Positions 45,461 through 56,682 of a stretch of DNA of 64,000 nucleotides are shown here, piece after piece. The position numbers and the translations under genes are program-made. The stretch's first letter is position 1, and each line of letters opens with the position of its first letter. Origin of the DNA: Beta vulgaris subsp. vulgaris (Eukaryota > Streptophyta > Magnoliopsida > Caryophyllales > Amaranthaceae); assembly GCF_026745355.1 (NCBI RefSeq), contig NC_079209.1, forward strand, positions 4,138,507 to 4,202,506, read 5' to 3'. The notes below the pieces were generated by a model, which did no database searches, was not told where the DNA came from, and saw only the letters and a list, made by a program, of their open reading frames with translations.

Positions 45461-46274
45461 CTTAAAGAGTGTGGAGGCGACATGTTTTTATCCTCGAATA
45501 AAGTTTGGATTACAATGGTAAAGATAAAAGAAAATTAGAGCCTGAATTTACTAATTCACCTAATAATATAATAATCATGACTAAAAATAATTTTGTTATT
45601 TTCAATGTCAATCATTGATAATTTATGTTTGAAAACATCTCATAAATCAAAAGGATTGTGTACATAGCAAAATAAAAATAAAAGAAATATCTAATTGTTG
45701 TTATTTATTTTGACACAATGACATATCGTTATAATTCTATCACATAAAAACAATAACCCTCACATCAAACCGACTTCAAAAACTAGTTATAAGTACAGTG
45801 TAATTGTGAAACCTTACGGCTTAACTTTCATTCATTTTTTTGGCTTCGGTATCACATGGGGGCTATGATAGTGGACACTAGTATATAGTTTGATCCAATT
45901 CAATAACGTGAATACTTTTGTAATGTCTGTAAGAATTAATATCACCTTATATGCTTTTTTTTTTTTAATTTGCTGTAGTTGAGATACTTCGTCTAATACA
46001 AATTGTCAATTCTCACACAATATTCTTTGCATGTTTTTCTTATGAAGGTATCTAGTACTTCATCCGTTTTAATTTAAATGCAACAAAAGAATATTTTATG
46101 TCTCATTAATAATATCCGTTTATTGCATTTAATTTTAAACGGAGAGACTAAATTAAAAGTGTTTCTAATATGGTTAAAAATTATGTTGAATTTATAATGA
46201 GATGGTCAATTCATCTTAGAGATGGTATTGTGTCAGACCGTCCGATCATAATATCTGGTCGGACGACTTTCAGT

Positions 46275-46405
46275 TGGTTTTAATCTTTTTCAGTTGGTTT
46301 CAAAAAAAATTCAGTTGGTTTCAAAAAAATTTCAGTTGGTTTCGAAATTTTTTTCAGTTGGTTTCAAATTTTGTTCAGTTTGTTTTAAATTTTTTTCAGT
46401 TGGAT
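46275..46405 (+). repeat. Minisatellite of about 19-20 bp (TTCAGTTGGTTTCAAAAAA)
   Basis: The block TTCAGTTGGTTTCAAAAAA and variants repeat about six times. Units vary mainly in the A/T run length. Confidence 0.9.
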
Positions 46406-46672
46406 GTAAGTTACCTCTAAATGAAAGTAACTTACGTCTAAATGAAAGATTCTTAGGTCTAAATGAAAGAAACTTCAGTCCAAATGAAATTAAGTTATGT
46501 CTAAATGAAAGAAACTTAGGTCTAAATGAAAGTAAGTTACCTCTAAATGAAAGTAACTTACCTCTAAATGAAAGAAACTTACCTCCAAATGAAAGTAACT
46601 TACCTCCAAATGAAAGTAAGTTACCTCCAAATGAAAATAAGTTACCTCCAAATAAAAGTAACTTACCTATTC
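46405..46672 (+). repeat. 21-bp minisatellite (TTACCTCTAAATGAAAGTAAC)
   Basis: About twelve units of 21 bp with small changes (TCTAAATGAAAG, TCCAAATGAAAG). Because 21 is a multiple of three, the array leaves an open frame of repeated NESNLPLNERNLP-like peptides. I consider that frame a by-product of the repeat. Confidence 0.92.
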
Positions 46673-47017
46673 AGAAAATCATGTGTTCTGTCTTCTTTAT
46701 GTTCAAGTTTTATTTTGGTCTCAGCCACAAAAATTTCCAATTTTTCTATTTAATCTCTCTATCTTTCTCTCTCTAAATTATTTTCTCTCTCTATCTGTAA
46801 ATTTCAATTGTTTGTTTCTGCAAATTGAAGTTTCAGTAGCAAGAATCTTGTGAGTTTCTTCAGATTTTCAGCGACGGATTTCAACTTCGGTATTCTTCAT
46901 TTCAGTAATAAAAAGAGTACTAAAGAGGTAATTTATTCGAGATTTTTTTTTGATGATTTTTGTCTTATTTTAGTAACTATTGTATTGTTGTTGTTTGTGA
47001 TTTTATTGTTGGTGCAG

Positions 47018-47121
47018 ATTTGGTGGTTGCAAGTGCGGGAGAAGATAAGAAGATTGCACTTTGGCGTAAAAATGGGCAAAGTGCTGGGCGCTTGTTGTTG
47101 TTGGGTGGAGACATGAAATGA
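47018..47121 (+). pseudogene. WD40-like exon fragment, possibly captured from a NEDD1-type gene
   Basis: After a TTGGTGCAG acceptor, the frame reads [19 protein letters not shown], a clear WD40 repeat end ([11 protein letters not shown]). It then runs into unrelated [11 protein letters not shown] and stops. An upstream exon-like piece (46870-46928) ends AAAGAG at a GTAATT donor, so an intron of 89 bp seems to have been carried along. The motif resembles the second WD repeat of plant NEDD1-like proteins as I remember them. The WD40 call is firm; the source gene is inference. Confidence 0.5.
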
Positions 47122-47136
47122 GGGGAGGTCCGACGG

Positions 47137-47171
47137 AAAGTATTGGGTCAGACGGTCTGACCCAATACTTT
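47137..47171. repeat. 35-nt palindrome at the right end of the Mutator-like element
   Basis: AAAGTATTGGGTCAGAC is followed, after one G, by its perfect reverse complement GTCTGACCCAATACTTT. The inner arm repeats the terminal inverted repeat, so the end is doubled back on itself. Confidence 0.9.
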
Positions 47172-47379
47172 CACATTATCTTATTACCAATAACTATGGT
47201 TTGCAGTATTATATTAACTATCTAACACTCAAACAAATGCTCGATCTTATTATAATCTATATGCAATATATACCAACAAGTTATATGTTATAATTGGAGA
47301 AGTGCATCAATCAGTTAAACTTTTCAGAATTTACCTCATACACCTTAATTTCTTAAAAGTTCATCATATTCCCTTCATG

Positions 47380-48214
47380 TGTAATACCCCTAACTGTAAA
47401 CTCATTTTATTAGCTACTAATTATGTTTATTAGCTTAACTACGTCCTAAAATTTTTCAAAATAATTATGGTTAATATTATTTTCTAAAATAAATATATTT
47501 ACTTTAGTATTAAAAAAAGTGATATTTATTATAATAAATGATTTTATAATATAGTTTATAGATTTAATATGAAAATCCTTTATGTTTTCCTATATGATCT
47601 TTGAGTTAATGAATTTTAGCTAAAAGTCCATTATTAAAGTTTAGAAGCCAAACTTAACTTAACACTTGTAAAGTTTCACTAGTTTGATGTTTGTTTTAGT
47701 TCACCAACAACAAAATAAGAAAATAAAAGACAAAGAAAATAAAAAGAGAAACAAAGAAACAAAGCTGATAATCAGCTTCCTAAACCGAACACCCGACCAC
47801 CCGACCACCCCACTCGGCCATTCTTCTACCTTCTCTCTGACATGTCTTTTTACTCTCCAAGTGATACAACCACCAATTCCCCTTATTCCACCTCCCATTT
47901 GTTCCCTTAATTTCAGCTTTGAGTTAAGCTTGAAAACCATTCCCAAAATCACATCAAGAATCAGCAAAAAATTCGGAAACTTCTTATTTCTTTTATCTAC
48001 TCGGCGCCACTTCAACAACAACCAGCGCACCACCGGTGCGCCTCCCGGACGAGCTTCACCACCACAACTCTGCCGCGCCGTCCATCACCCTTTTTTCCTT
48101 CACTCGCCTCCTTTGCTTCGTTTGCTATGGTGTTGCTCGTTCGTCCCTCTTATTCGTTGCTCCACCAACAATCACCGTCGGCCTTATGTTGTCGTGCTTT
48201 GCTACTCTCTCCTT
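47380..48214 (+). mobile_element. Left part of a probable long LTR (Ty3/gypsy-type)
   Basis: It starts TGTAATACCCCTAACTG, a start typical of long plant gypsy LTRs. The sequence then passes through an AT-rich region into a C/T-rich block (47760-48210, CCGACCACCCGACC, TCTACCTTCTCTCTGAC) like the transcribed leader part of such LTRs. A 188-codon open frame across it (47684-48250) runs into the copia LTR and shows no domain, so I do not call a gene. It is interrupted at 48215 by copia 2 and seems to resume at 55381. Confidence 0.45.
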
Positions 48215-48846
48215 TGTAGGATTATAAGTACTATAAGCGGAATTTCATGAATTATATTCATAAGCACTTAAAACAGGATCTCATGCATATACAATCAAGT
48301 ATCACATAATAGTTTTAGAATTAACCTTTGATACGTGATTTCCATAAAGCTTGTCGAGATCCGGAGATAGACCGCAACTCTGATTCCTCCCCTTGGTCCG
48401 CAAATCCAAATCAACACTCCACCAACGCTAGTTGGAAAGAAAAACGACTCTTCTTTTCTTGCAGTTAGTATTACGTAGCGTTGAAAGAGAGAGAAAAGAG
48501 GAGCGAGAAAATAATGAGATAAACTGTCTGCTTTATTCTCTAGTTTACCCACCTAATTACAGGAACAAATTAGGTTAGGAATCCCCTCCCCTTACTCCTC
48601 TTTGGCCGGCCACCCTAGATTCCTTCATGGGCTCTAGGTCTTTCTTTTGTTGATCTAGATTGTTTAAGTGTGACCTTCTAGGATCCATTTAATTGGGCTT
48701 CAGTTTTATTATTTACTAAACCTGAAGTTCTATAGCATTCTCTAGTAAGACGTACAGACGACCCAATTTAATGAACTTATTATTCCCATGATACGATCCA
48801 TGTTATATTTAGTAATTACATTAAAGTCGATGACATAATTCCTTCA
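48215..48846 (-). repeat. 3' LTR of copia 2
   Basis: On the plus strand it runs from TGTAGGATTATAAGTAC to CATAATTCCTTCA, 632 bp. It closely matches the other LTR apart from small indels, including about 25 bp absent from the right copy. ATCTCCCACTTGTCC follows, which is the polypurine tract (GGACAAGTGGGAGAT) of the minus-strand element. Confidence 0.92.
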
Positions 48847-49955
48847 ATCTCCCACTTGTCCGAGACGAGTGTGCAATATTCGAATTCCTGAAGTCTCTTA
48901 GTGTCTACTTTGATAGTATGACCGTATTTCTATATCATCCGTACTAGTCTTCAAATTAATCCTTGAAATTCGAGTTCGAATTGACAAACAAATGATCATC
49001 ATATAATCCATTTGAACACGGCCTCATCATATAATCCATTTGAACACGGCCATGCATTTTTCAATTTTCATTCTCCAAGGGGCCAAGACACCTATCATAT
49101 CTCATATAGGAGGACTTTTCAATCTTGTGGCAACCAAAACTCCCACTCTAATTTTAGCAAAACCCGAATGTTGCCTTTATCGTCCACTTTCATGGCATGA
49201 CGTTTGATAACATCAAAGTTATACCAAAGATTAAGCCAAGTAGTGTTCCACTCATGTCTTAGGAATCCACTAATATAATTATGAAGTTATAGAAACTTCT
49301 AAGTAGGTATGTTCGATCATGTATCAACTATACATATTCATATGATTGAATAAACATCTCGATGTTCCCATAGCCCATGAAACGATGTTATGAATCAATC
49401 TTATATGCTAATCCGTTAATAAGTCATTTGTGTCCAATTTAATGACTTAGATTAGGAACTCTAATATTCTATGAATTCAATTCACTTATGGTGTTTCATT
49501 CAGCAAATTATATATTTGACAATACCATTGAACTCAAGATATATTTTGGACATTTTATTTAATACCAAACCAAAATAAAATAAGACAAAATTTATTTCTC
49601 ATAAACATAAAATAGCAAAACCATGTCTCTACATTGTAACAAGTTTCTCTAAACCTAGTACAACCTAAAGCCACTCTAACATTTGCTTCAAGCCTATAGC
49701 CCCGGCGTGACACTCATGCTTGGGTTGAGGTAGTGGTTTAGTGAGCGTATCAGCCACATTCTCATCAGTGTAACTTTGCAGATCCTGACATCTTTCCTAT
49801 CAACTATCTCACTTATGAGGTGATATTTCCGCATTACATGTTTGGATTTGTTATGTGATCTTGGTTCTTTTGTTTGTGCAATAGCATCATTGTTATCACT
49901 CAACAACTCAATCCCATACAGAGCACTAGGTATGATATCAAGCTCTTTCAGAAAC

Positions 49956-50039
49956 TTCTTTATCCAAACTGCTTCTTTAGCTTCTTCAACCGCTGCTAAA
50001 TAGTCTGATTATGTCGTAGAGTCTGCTACAGTGCTTTGC
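49956..50039 (-). repeat. 84-bp repeat, copy 1 (RNase H region of copia 2)
   Basis: TTCTTTATCCAAACTGCTTC to ACAGTGCTTTGC recurs at 50442-50525 with few changes. The two copies flank the inserted integrase segment. Confidence 0.9.
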
Positions 50040-50446
50040 CTTTGTGCTCATAGGTTCACAAACATTTGTATGTATGCGGCCCAAGAGATCGTTATTCTTT
50101 TCACCCTTTCCAGTAAATAGTGACTTTGTCATCTTCCCCATCAAGCATGATTCACATACATTAAATTATTCAAAATGAAATGATGGAACAATGCCATCCT
50201 GTTGTAATTTTTGGATGCGCGTTTGGTTTATATGACCCATTCGACAATGCCAAATATATGTTAGGTTTGAATCATTTGATTTTTGTTTCTTGCTATCTAT
50301 GTTATAGACCTGCAAAGACCTATCAAGCACATATAAGCCAATTATCAATTCAGCACTAGCATAGAACATGTTATTGCAGGAATTATGTTCTTAGTTTCAA
50401 AACAAAACCCTTCATCATCCAAAATGGAAATAGAAACTATGTTCTT
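50037..50446 (-). repeat. 410-bp copy of the integrase region inserted in RNase H of copia 2
   Basis: This segment matches 52686-53095 over the same 410 bp without indels and with few substitutions, including the pre-integrase frame with HCRMGHINQTRIQKLQQDG. It lies 2.65 kb from its source, in the same orientation. Confidence 0.92.
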
Positions 50447-50525
50447 TATCCAAACTGCTTCCTTAGCTTCTTTAATCGCTGCTAAATAGTCTGATTATGT
50501 TGTAGAGTCTGCTACAGTGCTTTGC
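50442..50525 (-). repeat. 84-bp repeat, copy 2
   Basis: Second copy of the RNase H-region sequence at 49956-50039, offset by 486 bp, directly after the inserted integrase segment. Confidence 0.9.
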
Positions 50526-52685
50526 TTTGAGTTCTTCCAGCTCAGTGCTCCATTTAGACAAAATACGTAGCCTGACTGAGCGTGCTAATCATCTCTGTCG
50601 CTTTAGAAGCTCGCATCAGTAACAACCAACTCACTTTATCCTCCATAAAATAAGATCATGCCTTTAGTAGTCCTCCTCAAGTACTTATTAAGGATGCTCT
50701 TAGCTGCAGTACATATTGTTCTTCTCCTGGATTTGCTGGGAACCTGCTACACATGCTCAAGGCATATGCAACATTTGGTCGAGTACTTATCATGGAATAC
50801 ATGATAGATCTTATAGCCGAAGCATAAGGTACATTAATCATTCGCTTCAACTCACCATCCTCAGTCGGGCACTAACTCTTGCTAAGCGATATGCCATGTG
50901 ACATGGGAATGAATCCTCTCCTCGAGTTTTCCATGTTGAACCTTGCAAGAAATTAATCAATATAAGTTTCTTGAATTAGTCCAACCATCCTTTGATACCT
51001 ATCTCTATGGATTTTGATTCCCAATATGTACTCAGCCTCTCCAAGGTCCTTTATGGAGAAACAACTTTTCAACCATTCCTTAACTGACTCAAGCATTGGT
51101 ATGTCACTTTCCATGAGTAGTATGTCATCTACATACAAAACCAAGAAGACTAAGCTACTCCCACTAAACTTCTTGTAGACACACGATTCTTATTTTCTTT
51201 TGAGGAAACCAAGTTGCTTGATTGCCTCATCAAATCGAAGATTCCAACTCCGAAATGTCTGCTTCGATCAATAATTGGATCTCTGAAGCTTGCAAGCCCT
51301 TTTAGGATTTTCTGGATCCTAAAAACCCTCAGGTTGTATCATATACACATCCTCATTCAAGAACCCATTCAAGAATGCGTTTTTCACATCCATCTGCCAA
51401 ATTTCGTAATCTTAAAATGTGGCAATCGCTAAAAGTATCTAAATCGACTTAAGCATTGCTACTGGAGAAAAGGTCTCATCATAGTCTATACCATGAATTT
51501 GCCTGAATCCTTTTGCAACCAGTCTTGCTTTCTAGGCATAGACATGTCCATCTTTATCTGTTTTCAATTTGAACACCCACTTAGCTTGCATCCATTAGGG
51601 TTAACCCCAACAGGCAAGTCGACCAGGGTCCAAACTTTATTGTCAGACATGGAGTCTAACTCGAATTTCATAGCCTCAAGTCACTTATCAGAATCTGGGC
51701 TCGTCAAAGCTTGTTTGTTGGTAGTAGGTTCTAAATTCTCCAAAATCATAATTTCAGAGTTTTCAGTTAATAAGAAATCAACCAACCTATTATTTGGAAT
51801 CCTTGGTCTACTTGACCTACGCGGGGCCTGAGCATCAAGAGAAATGTTCTCTTCAGCTTCTTGAAGATCTTCGCTTGAATTAGATTCAAGTGGGACAGTA
51901 GGAGGTTCACGCGTTGAATACGTCATCTCTTGAACTTGACTTTTGTCTTGTCGGGCTGTCTTTGACATGGTGTGAAAAACGTCTAATTGTTGCTCATCTC
52001 GAATTTCTTCGAGAATAATTTTACACCCACTTGTCTTTCTAGAAACAAATTCCTTTTCAAGAAATACACCATCACGAGCAACAAACACTTTGTCTCTTGA
52101 CGGTTATAGAAGCAATAACCCCTTGTCTCTTTTGGGTATTCCACGAAGAGACATTTATCTGACTTGGGTGCAAATTTGTCTGATAGTAGACTCTTTATAA
52201 AGATCTCACTCACATCCCCAGATCTTAAGAAAAGACAAGGTTGGAGTTTGTCCATTCCATAACTCATATGAAGTCTTTTCTACAGCCTTTGACGGGCTCT
52301 AATCTAGTGTATGCGCAGTTGTTTCGAGAACATATCCCCAAAGAGAAATCGGAAAATCAGCAAGACTCATCATTGATCGAACCATATCCAGTAAGGTCCG
52401 ATTCCTCCTTTCAAATACACCTTTTAATTACGATGTTCCTGGCGGAGTCAATTATTGTGAAAGAAATATTCCACAATCCTTCAAATGATCATCAAATTAT
52501 TGGCTGAAATACTCGCCACAACGATCATATCGCAATGCTTTTATTGTCTTACCAAGTTGATTTTGTATTGCATTTTGGAACTCTTTGAATTTGTCAAAAG
52601 ATTCCACCTTATGTTTCATTAAGTAGACATATCCATATCTACTCAAATCGTCAGTGAAGGTAATGAAGTAGTTAAACCCTCCCCT

Positions 52686-53095
52686 TGCCTTTGTGCTCAT
52701 AGGACCACAAACATTTGTATGTATGAGGCCCAAGAGATCGTTGTTCTTTTCACCCTTTCCAGTAAACAGTGACTTTGTCATCTTCCCCATCAAGCATGAT
52801 TCACATACATTAAATTATTCAAAATGAAATGATGGAACAATGCCATCCTGTTGTAATTTTTGGATGCGCGTTTGGTTTATATGACCCATTCGACAATGCC
52901 AAATATATGTTAGGTTTGAATCATTTGATTTTTGTTTCTTGCTATCTATGTTATAGACATGTAAAGACCTATCAAGCACATATAAGTCAATTATCAATTC
53001 AGCACTAGCATAGAACATGTTATTGCAGGAATTATGTCCTTAGTTTCAAAACAAAACCCTTCATCATCCAAAATGGAAATAGAAACTATGTTCTT
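52686..53095 (-). repeat. Source copy of the duplicated integrase segment of copia 2
   Basis: This is the copy in the expected place between the zinc knuckle and the integrase core. It shares CTTTGTGCTCATAGG at its left and GAAACTATGTTCTT at its right with the copy at 50037-50446. Confidence 0.9.
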
Positions 53096-53579
53096 AATTA
53101 GTTATGAATGAACAAAATAACCATAATGAGTTCTAAAATAAAGCCAGAAGGCAGATGCATACTATATCTTCCTACGACAAGTGCATGAACTCGTGCTCCA
53201 TTTCCAACGCGAACCTCCACATGACCTTTTACCATCCTTCTACTTCTTCTTAGTCCCTGCACATCATTAATTATGTGAGAACCACAATCGATATCCAATG
53301 CCCATAAAGAAGTAAGTCAAATTAATATCTATAACAAATATACCTGAAGTGGAAGCACCCGACTTCTTTTCCTCCAAGTATAGGGGGCAGTTCCTATTCC
53401 AGTGTCCTATCTTGTGATAATGGAAGCACTTGCTTTCTGCGTCGACCTTTGGCTTGGCGGTTGGCTTGGGTTTTTCAACAACAACGACAACTTGCTTACC
53501 TTTTTCCTTCTTTCCTGCCCATTTCTTCACCCTTTCCTTTCTAAACCATCAAAACCTCTTTCTTTGGTTCCTTAGATAA

Positions 53580-53738
53580 ATGTTACTTTCAACTTCTTGA
53601 AGATCTTCGCTTGCAGCATTAGATTCAAGTGGGATGGTAGGAGGTTCGCGCGTTGAATACTTCATCTCCTGAACTTGACTTTCGTCTTGTTAGGTTGTCT
53701 TTGACATGGTGTGAACCACGTCCAGTTGTTGCTCATTT
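53580..53738 (-). repeat. Second copy of the integrase-RT linker of copia 2
   Basis: CTTCTTGAAGATCTTCGCTT, AGATTCAAGTGGGA, CGCGTTGAATAC and GACATGGTGTGAA occur here and at about 51851-51995 in the same order and orientation. It lies where the gag gene should be. Confidence 0.85.
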
Positions 53739-54780
53739 AATTTTAATCGATTAAAGAATCAAATTATGGAATTATTTAAATGAAAATTTACTTAATAATC
53801 TGTTTTAATTATTTTCAATTTTTTTTTGAAAATTGCGCTGATGTGCACCAGCAAAACGTGGCTAGCAAGCCATGCTACTGTTACTCTATCGTGGCCTTGG
53901 CTGCCTTCACTCGACCACCTAGAGTAGCCACCATGGCGCCACCAGCCAGTGGTTGCGCCACCTAGTCGTGGCTGCTCCGCCTCCCTTTCTTATTTTTGTT
54001 ATGGTTTTGTGGGAATGAAATTAAATGTACAACTTCTTGTAAAATCAATTTTGTTATCTATTTGAAGTAAACATAAACCCTTTTATGCGTAATTTAGAAA
54101 ATTAATTTAAATCTCCATTATAATTAATTTTAGGCTATTCACATTAATTAACCTCAAAATTCATATAAAAGTCCTTTTACATGAACTAATTTGTCATACA
54201 TAAAGAATTTAAATATGAAAAATCAGATTGAAATATATGGATATAAAATTTGAATTTAACATAAAATCTCCATTTTAATTAATTTTAGGGTCATTCACAT
54301 AAAATAATCTCTAATTCACATAAAACTCATTTTACATGAATTAATTTACATACATAAATAATTTTTAATATGAAAATAAATTCAGATTAATAACATGAAT
54401 ATGATTCTCGAAAATTTCTTAAAATTCGTGATCTAAAATTAAATTTTGAATTTTGAAAATTAGGGTTTCAGATTTTAAAATATTCAGCCACTTCTTCTTA
54501 ATTATTGAATTTCGAAAATTTAGGTCGAGTATTTCCAACAATTTTCGGCCAAATAATTTTCATTTTCGAATTTCAAAATTTTTAGGTCGAATTATTTAAA
54601 AAAACTTTCGGCCATTATTATTCAAAAAATAAGCAAAATTAAATCCCATTTAATTAATCCAATTAAAAAATTCAATGCATAATTCAATCTCCCCCTAATC
54701 AAATTAAAATTAGTCATGAAGACATTAAAATAAATCTAATTATTATGACCAAATAACTATATGCAAGAGGCTAAAAAAAC
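53739..54780. other. Leader or former gag region of copia 2, no coding sequence seen
   Basis: A C/G-rich patch with GTGGCTAGCAAGCC and GCCACCATGGCGCC motifs (53835-53990) is followed by AT-rich sequence with repeats such as TTAATTAATTTTAGG and GAATTTCGAAAATT. No gag domain was recognised, so gag has been lost or replaced. Confidence 0.55.
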
Positions 54781-54789
54781 TGATACCAT
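54781..54789 (-). other. Primer binding site of copia 2
   Basis: On the minus strand TGGTATCAG follows the LTR end ACA by one base, matching the initiator methionine tRNA-type copia primer site. Confidence 0.8.
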
Positions 54790-55380
54790 TGTAGGATTAT
54801 AAGTACTATAAGTGGAATTTCATGAATCATATTTGTAAGCACTTAAAACAGGATTAACCTTTGATGTGTGCTTTTCACAAAGCTTGTCGAGATCCAGAGA
54901 ATGAACCACAACTGTGATTCCTCTACTTGGTCCACCAATCCAGATCAACACTCCACCAATGCTAGTTGGAAGGAAGAACGACTCTTCTTTTCTTGAAGTT
55001 AGTATTACGTAGCTTTGAAAGAGAGAGAAAAGAGGAGAGAGAAATTAATGAGAGAAACTGACTGCTTTATTTTCTAGTTTCCCAACCTAATTATAGGAAC
55101 AAATTTGGTTAAAAATCAACTCCCCTTACTCCTCTTTGGTCGGCCACTCTAGAGTCCTTCATGGGCTCTAGGTCTTTCTTTTGTTGATCCATAATGTTTA
55201 AGTGTGACCTTGTAAGATCCATTCAATTGGGCTTCAATTTTATTATTTACTAAACCTGAAGTTCTATAGCATTTTCGAGCAAGACGTATAGACGACCCAA
55301 TTTAATGAACCTATCATCCCCATAATACGATCCATATTATATTTAGTAATTGCATTAGAGTCGAGGACATAATTCCTTTA
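54790..55380 (-). repeat. 5' LTR of copia 2
   Basis: It runs from TGTAGGATTATAAGTAC to CATAATTCCTTTA, 591 bp. It differs from the left LTR by scattered substitutions and indels. Confidence 0.92.
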
Positions 55381-56682
55381 TTCTCGTCGGTGCTCCACCA
55401 CCTCTCGCCAAAGTTCTGTTTCCCCAGCTCTACTCCTTCGCTCTTTCCTCTATTTCATTTGTCGTTGTTTTTATTGCGGCGCCAAGGTTGAGACCCAATG
55501 AACACCACCTTCTGTCGCCGTGTCTGCTTCCCATTCACGCCGGCACACTCCTCGGATTGCCGGAACTCCGTTTCACATGTTGCTCGTTCTTCCCTGCTTA
55601 AGTAGTAGAGTAACTACCTCTTTTTATTTTTCTTTCCTTTGCTTTCAGATTTTTAAAGTTATGTAAATTCAAGCCTCAAGCCAAATTATGCCTTTGATGA
55701 TTAGATTAAGTTAGGCCCAAAAGCTGATTTAGTTGGTTAAAACATTTATTTCAATTACTCACTTCAACTTACCGGGCTAGAATGTGATTAATTAGTCTTA
55801 GGTAAAGCTACTTAGTTTCATTTGGGTCTTTGACGTAACGTGCTTACAGTGACTAAATTGATTTAGTTAAACTTTAAACAACTCTGTTTAACTTTTTTTG
55901 TCTGAATAATCTTGTGAAAAAACTAATATAATTATATTTTATAAGCTGATTATTTACTTAGTTTATAATGAAATATATGAACGAAAATTGAATATCATTT
56001 TGTTTGTACAAGTATTTTTTTATGTTTGTTATGTTGGTTAATTAGATAATTTCTCTAGAAATTATATGAAAATATTTAAGTATAAATTATGATAATGTAA
56101 GTAATCTTTCTCGGTTTCATGCTTATACTATAAACGAGTACGTTGATAAATATAATAATTTAGGGGAAACTAAGCAAGAAATATTTATTAATGGGACATG
56201 GGTAGTTCCTAATTAGAGGTTTTATTGTTATTGGAGTTATGATTTTGAGGAGAATTGAATATGTACGATAATTCTTGGAGGCTAAGTTATGACGATACTT
56301 AAGAAATACGGAAAGGAATAGCATATGAGGTAACTTTTCATGTCCATCATATGCGTGTATGCATGTATATGTTTTATGTGATATGTTATATCTGTATGCA
56401 TGAATACGATTATATGATGTTGATTATGTGATATGATTATGTGTTACAATGTTTATGTGGCATGATGAAATACGATATGATTCAATGATGTATATGTATA
56501 CTATGAACAATGATCATTTGTATGTTTAAGGGTATCTAGAATACACTATATCAAGGGTCATTGGTATTGATCATTTGTATGTTTAAGGGATCCTTTTAGA
56601 CTATTATAATAATGGTGGGCCCTAACCCACATGGTTAACCCCACTGCCGATCAAAGTTATGTATTTTTCGAGGGGTTAATCA
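55381..56682 (+). mobile_element. Right part of the probable gypsy-type LTR
   Basis: C/T-rich leader-like sequence (55381-55610) gives way to AT-rich sequence with runs of ATGATTATGTGATATGATTA and then GTGGGCCCTAACCCACATGG and CCCCACTGCCGATC, which recall the 3' part of long plant gypsy LTRs. A possible end is GGGGTTAATCA at 56682. Without an internal region or second LTR this would be a solo LTR of about 2.1 kb. Borders are uncertain and no target duplication was confirmed. Confidence 0.4.

Larger units (their letters stand above)
46218..47182. mobile_element. Mutator-like element with captured host sequence (Pack-MULE candidate)
   Basis: ATTGTGTCAGACCGTC at the left and the mirrored GTCTGACCCAATAC at the right form inverted ends of about 16 bp plus degenerate extensions; TGTnAGACCGTC ends are common in plant MULE-type elements. 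Inside are two minisatellites and a spliced-gene-like segment with a WD40-like exon (47018-47121). No transposase was seen. The 9-bp target duplication could not be made out. Confidence 0.5.
49690..53540 (-). pseudogene. pol remnant of copia 2
   Basis: Minus-strand pieces in order: CCHC knuckle CFHYHKIGHWNRNC (53267-53530); GAG-pre-integrase YIWHCRMGHINQTRIQKL (52815-53018); integrase core with HTNVCGPMSTKARGGFNYFI and FKEFQNAIQNQLGKTI (52497-52793), where the usual SDxGGEY reads YDRCGEY; integrase C-terminus and linker (51681-52267); RT, with MVLYVDDILLM intact in the catalytic YVDD (50953-51144); and RNase H pieces (49694-50030, 50440-50560). Stops and shifts occur between the pieces. A second copy of the pre-integrase block lies inside the RNase H region. 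Confidence 0.9.
48215..55380 (-). mobile_element. Ty1/copia retrotransposon 2, 7.2 kb, internally rearranged
   Basis: LTRs at 48215-48846 and 54790-55380 flank a minus-strand pol remnant. Compared with a normal copia layout it lacks most of gag, and pieces of the integrase region and of the integrase-RT linker occur twice. The flanking 5-mers TCCTT and TTCTC do not match, so no clear target duplication is left. It splits the gypsy-type LTR and so is younger than that element. Confidence 0.92.

Noticed and set aside
45317..45538. Open frame of 73 codons
   Set aside because: The middle is the TA microsatellite (alternating Tyr-Ile). There is no domain.
46294..46776. 160-codon open frame
   Set aside because: It is made almost wholly of the 19-bp and 21-bp minisatellites. 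The frame follows from the unit length.
47684..48250. 188-codon open frame upstream of copia 2
   Set aside because: It reads into the copia LTR, shows no domain, and consists of C/T-rich sequence like an LTR leader. I treat it as part of a long LTR.
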